DNA of 64,000 bases from Liolophura sinensis (Eukaryota > Mollusca > Polyplacophora > Chitonida > Chitonidae): assembly GCF_032854445.1 (NCBI RefSeq), contig NC_088295.1, positions 18,835,385 through 18,899,384 of the forward strand, written 5' to 3'. The notes below the pieces were generated by a model. It saw only the letters and a program-made list of their open reading frames with translations, was not told where the DNA came from and made no database searches. The translations under genes were made by a program, and so were the position numbers. How positions within the stretch are numbered: the stretch's first letter is position 1; every line of letters begins with the position of its first letter. Positions 60,029-64,000 of this stretch are shown one piece after another.

Positions 60029-62066
60029 CTAGTCTTCGGGTGGAATGTACATGGTTAGCGAATGGGTTTCATATTCGTCCAGAACGGCAGGGTGTACAGG
60101 TTCTACTGGCCGCATAACGCGGGTTTGTTGATGGTGGCTCTTCATTCTGGCTGGTTTGATTATGATGGTTGCCGGCTTGTTATAACGTCTGACAGGTTTG
60201 TGCCGCTTTTTTGTTCCTAAAATGAAAATCAAAAAACTTGGTTGTTATTATTTGTTAAATATATATTCCTTCATTTTAGCTGAGGCGATCATTACATGGC
60301 TTTGAGGAATAGGTCTATATCACGTCACTTATTTTAATGCCTTTACAGAACACGGCACCATACTGGCCAAAGCCTAATATACTTTCAGTTGGCAATACGA
60401 TATTCAGATCAATGAAAGTCTTTTTCATGCGTGGCCACTACTGATTCCCAGTGATTCACAGTACACTCAGATAAGTATTATTGCTTGCGTGTCACGCTTT
60501 TAATCTTGATTCTTACTTCTTGTGATTTCAATGACAATCTCGATTTTATATATATCGGAATGCCGATCCATTTTACAGGATACGAATTACGAAGGTCACG
60601 CTTGTATGCACTGGGTCAAAATAAAGCTGGTGGTAACAGTGAAACTAAACTACAGGTGACCTCATGCATCGTCCTCCAGGTACCTTTTAAGAAAGTTAAG
60701 AGGGGTAACGCATTTATAATATGTTTACAGTTTTAGGAACTTCGCTATGGGAACAGAACGAACATATAATCTTACCCTGTATGCATGTGATGCAATATAA
60801 CAAAAGACCGGCCAATATTACAACCAGTGAGGCCAGGCCCACATACAGCGCGATCTCTACTCCAAGCCTGCGAAACAGAGTGTACGAATATGGGGTTAGG
60901 CGGAGTATAGGTATACATGTTGGTGATGCGGTATCAAAACAAATCCTATAACAATGTTCCTTTCTCTTCTTTTTACGTATATAGCCAAAAACTTGTCCTC
61001 AAGTTGTTGGGACAGCGAGCTATATATTTGTATTTTGCAGATAGTTAGCACACCATCGTTTTGAAAGACTGTTGCCTGTTCGACAGTTTTCACAGTTTGA
61101 AGATCTCAGTACATTTTCGTGAAATTCGTGTTGTAGGCTTAAAAGCCAGTCACATATAAACGATGGTCGTACGGGGAATGTCTACCAGCAACCCGCGGAT
61201 GGCCCTGGGCTCCCGTGCTATGCATTCTCTGGATTCCACCTACCATAATGGCTGGTAGCCGTCGTGAACTTATTACTGTGGTTTAATTTAAATAAAATTT
61301 AATATATACTGGATCTGAATCATTTTTCTCAGCAATCGTCTTTCCTAGAATTTAGGATTGAAACCCGAAACTGTACCATTTACGTCGAGAGCCTCTAACC
61401 ATTACTCCACCCCAGCCAGTGGATGGTATGAAGACATTGTTATATAGAAGAAGCAGACAAAATATTATTTTCGAATAGTATACAGACAAAATTTTTTTCA
61501 TTTGTTTTTTCTTAGTAAGAAAACGGTGAGAGTTTATAATTATTCAAATAGTATAATGCATGTACTGGTGTTTAGAATAAAACTAGCTGCAAGAGACATG
61601 GTGACTCCTCCATCCTGTAAGTTGGTTCATATATACACAATGCAATGTGCAGCCAACTTGCTCATCAATTGAGAATCAAATTATCATAAAAAGCCTATAC
61701 ATTATAGAGTTCACAAAGTTCGTATATTCACAACTCTCACCTTGGACTCTCCACAGACTGGCTTTTGCTATCTGCGCTTTCAGTTTCTATGACAGCACGG
61801 GCTAGAGTCTCTGGTATTGAAAACACAAAACAGTTACGAGTTAGATATGGTCACTTATGGTATATATATATATATATATATAATGCTGGCCGCCGTCGTA
61901 TAAGTGAAGCATTCTTGAGTTCGACTTAAAACACCAATCAAATCAATAAATAAATACATCAGTATGTACAGTCTATCCATCAGGGGTATATAACATTACC
62001 TCGCATCAGCATTAAATGCACCGAACATATAGCCAGCCATGGTGACGAGGCTATCGGACACTTCAT
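60029..62066 (-). CDS. Small predicted type I membrane protein, unrecognised (4 exons)
   Basis: I do not recognise this protein. A four-exon reading with matching phases and good splice sites is 62066-62000, 61810-61741, 60867-60776, 60216-60029 (stop TAG), 138 residues. It begins MKCPIASSPWLAICSVHLML, which resembles a signal peptide, followed by a short acidic, Ser-rich ectodomain (about residues 23-46, ETESADSKSQSVES). One strong membrane segment lies at about residues 51-75 (IALYVGLASLVVILAGLLLY). The cytoplasmic tail of about 60 residues is basic (KKRHKPVRRYNKP) and ends DEYETHSLTMYIPPED, with two YxxP motifs (YNKP, YIPP) that could be SH2-docking sites. Frame conservation across three junctions and stop-to-signal anchoring support a real gene. 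The first exon is least sure: a stop lies in frame 13 codons upstream of the ATG, so translation must start in this exon or a spliced 5' exon must join downstream of that stop. Confidence 0.62.
61165..61270 (+). mobile_element. SINE family A, internal fragment
   Basis: TCGTACGGGGAATGTCTACC, AGCAACCCGCGGATGGCCCT and CCACCTACCATAATGGCTGG match the family A body; both ends are missing. It lies in an intron of the small membrane-protein gene. Confidence 0.6.
61858..61882 (+). repeat. (TA)n microsatellite
   Basis: About 12 TA units, directly next to a SINE 3' fragment. Confidence 0.85.
61883..61955 (+). mobile_element. SINE family A, 3' fragment
   Basis: AATGCTGGCCGCCGTCGTAT, AAGTGAAGCATTCTTGAGTT and ACACCAATCAAATCAATAAA form a 5'-truncated copy that starts at the TA repeat. 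Confidence 0.8.
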
Positions 62067-62748
62067 GTCGTTCTCAGGGAAGGCCTTCTCCGGTCAAACG
62101 TCTACATTACTACAACACACAAAACATTCATCATCTTACATAAGAGTATATATGGTGAGTATATATTCGAATAACTAATAACTAACCCGCTGCTAATTTC
62201 AGTCTGTCTATATAATTGGGGTATAATAGAATAGTCAAATACTGACGCAGGATAATCTGTACGAAACAGTATGCTTGAGGCAGAAGTGCTATCATGTATA
62301 CATAATATGCGTATTCGAGCCATATAGAGCGTGTTGCTCTGGGCTATAGTTGATATGCAAACATGTCCTCATCCGCAACAATAACTGATCTTAGGTATTA
62401 AATCACTTTTAATTCTAGCATGATGATTAATCTATGCGTTTTGTTTTCCTGCCAATAGTAATGAACCTTTGTCATCATGCACCTCTACTTACCTGAATAT
62501 TTAAAATGGAAAGCACACATGATATTTGTAATTACATGTACATGCACCTTATGCATTAGATCTTTAGGTATGTCGAGAGAGGCCATGCAGTAAATAGTCT
62601 CGCTGAGTGTTGAATTGTGAGAAGACTCGTCTACAGGTAAAGACTTGTCTATGTGTCTGCTATGTACTAAGTAGTATACATTTATAGGCCTATGTACACG
62701 TCTTTGTGGGAAATGTCATGTATGGTTAATGACTATTAAGCTCAGCAC

Positions 62749-62833
<85 letters not shown>

Positions 62834-64000
62834 AAAACTGTTAACATACATAATGCACGAGCTTGCATATTTTACATTCGTACATTAATTTGTGCTGACT
62901 CAGACAAAAGATGACTCAGATCCATGCATGTTATCCCGGAGAGGGTGAAACACGTAGATGTTCTTGTTAACTGTTGTCTGTAACTTCTGACAGGTGTTTA
63001 CACAGAGGGTATTATCTAGGCTTATATCGTTTGAATGCATGCGATTTGAGGAGTTGCATTGGCACAATCTGGTACTCATGAGGATGCAATATCAAAAAGC
63101 AGATTCAATTTTATTGCAAACAATCTCTAGTAAAGCATGAAATCACATAATGACTCTTCCCGGGTAATTTATATACATGCATATACAATGTACACACATG
63201 TACCGATGACACATTTCATTTCGCCGAATATCAAGATTTTTGTCGGCGAAAGGGAATAGGCCACGTTGGTTTGAACAAATCTGTTGAATGTCTGGTATAC
63301 AGAAACGTGTAACTAAATTTATTCGACTTGAGCTGTTACAGTGTCCGGTTATATACAGAGCCCATATATACATTGGTTTTATCAATTTATAGACCGAAAC
63401 AGAAGCACATTTTCCTTCAAATATTGAACAGAATTTAACAAAACATGTCACATTTCCCCTGTAGAGATCCAAAGGTTGTTGACAAGGTCGCCATTGTTTG
63501 TACAGTTGATACAAATACTTTTAAGAATCAAATATTTTTCTCTGTGTATTGTTAGACCCAAACTGTGCGACTTCTTCCTGTGAGGTCTTACGTCTGTTGT
63601 CAAGCATGTGAGGTTCGTAACACTAAAATTCAAACCACATACAGAATTTTGCATGATAAAAGGCTATTGACGGCATTCTTTGCAGAATGCAGCATAGCCG
63701 GGTCTATGGGTAGTCATAAATCATAAAGTTGTAGATACGATCTACACCGTACACATGCTGGCCCAGTGCAGATAAACAATGCATAGTTTTTACTAAATGA
63801 TTCATTCTGCAGTGTAAGTCCTTTATAGGCCCACGCCTCAAATGATGTTTCTTTTGTCGTAGTTCTTTCTTAATACAAACGTCTCGAGCAGAATTGAAAT
63901 TCACTCCATTATATAAAACGCTTATAAGTCATTATATTCATTATAATTTATGTGAGTTAAAGCAACTATTTATGTTACGAACTCGTTATGAGTTTCCGTT
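62067..64000. other. Upstream region of the small membrane-protein gene, right window edge
   Basis: AT-rich sequence with the microsatellite at 62752. Minus-strand open frames at 63143-63514 and 63448-63654 show no domain and no supporting splice structure, so I do not call them genes. Confidence 0.4.
62752..62832 (+). repeat. Compound (CA)n(TA)n microsatellite
   Basis: About 15 CA units run directly into about 25 TA units. Confidence 0.95.

Noticed and set aside
62729-62914. Open frame encoding TH and IY repeats
   Set aside because: Translation of the CA/TA microsatellite.
63143-63514. 123-codon minus-strand open frame near the right edge
   Set aside because: No recognisable domain, no splice context, composition like the flanking non-coding DNA.

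Overview
The window is animal nuclear DNA: AT-rich, gene-sparse, with GT-AG introns, poly-A and TA/CA simple repeats, and tRNA-derived SINEs. The SINE tails (one ending in a CACCAATCAAAT type tail, one in CACTCACTCAC), the ACATGTA-rich introns and the gene set point to a lophotrochozoan, most likely a mollusc. Species cannot be told from the sequence.

Layout: (1) + strand, 147-11430, the last eleven coding exons of BMS1, the 40S ribosome-assembly GTPase; the 5' half lies outside the window. (2) - strand, 20648-12808, a complete eight-exon HADH (mitochondrial short-chain 3-hydroxyacyl-CoA dehydrogenase), convergent with BMS1. (3) - strand, 35194-25535, a complete nine-exon PRPSAP (catalytically dead partner of PRPP synthetase). 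(4) + strand, 35950-56286, a complete 29-exon CEP112 (coiled-coil centrosomal protein), head-to-head with PRPSAP over a 755-bp shared upstream region. (5) - strand, 62066-60029, a four-exon gene for a predicted 138-residue single-pass membrane protein that I do not recognise. These are housekeeping genes with no evident shared pathway.

The standout feature is in the introns. Four large minisatellites (1.57-2.97 kb, 3.21-6.91 kb, 30.65-31.59 kb and 48.27-49.19 kb) are tandem copies of the last few codons of the preceding exon plus its 5' splice site, in three unrelated genes. A fifth array (26.1-27.3 kb) abuts a 3' splice site, a sixth starts about 30 bp after a donor, and an 84-bp duplication abuts the acceptor at 10718. 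Splice junctions in this genome seem to seed tandem amplification, leaving introns with tens of decoy donor sites.

Other elements: two SINE families (one young copy with an 11-bp target duplication, one copy inserted inside a minisatellite), a decayed DIRS-like tyrosine-recombinase retroelement in a CEP112 intron, a 572-bp Tc1/mariner-type MITE, a 132-bp fold-back MITE, and an E-box-bearing 67-bp array between the BMS1 and HADH 3' ends. Two otherwise intact host genes (BMS1, HADH) each need one extra base in a conserved exon. Both sites are short homopolymers, so assembly error is the simplest explanation.
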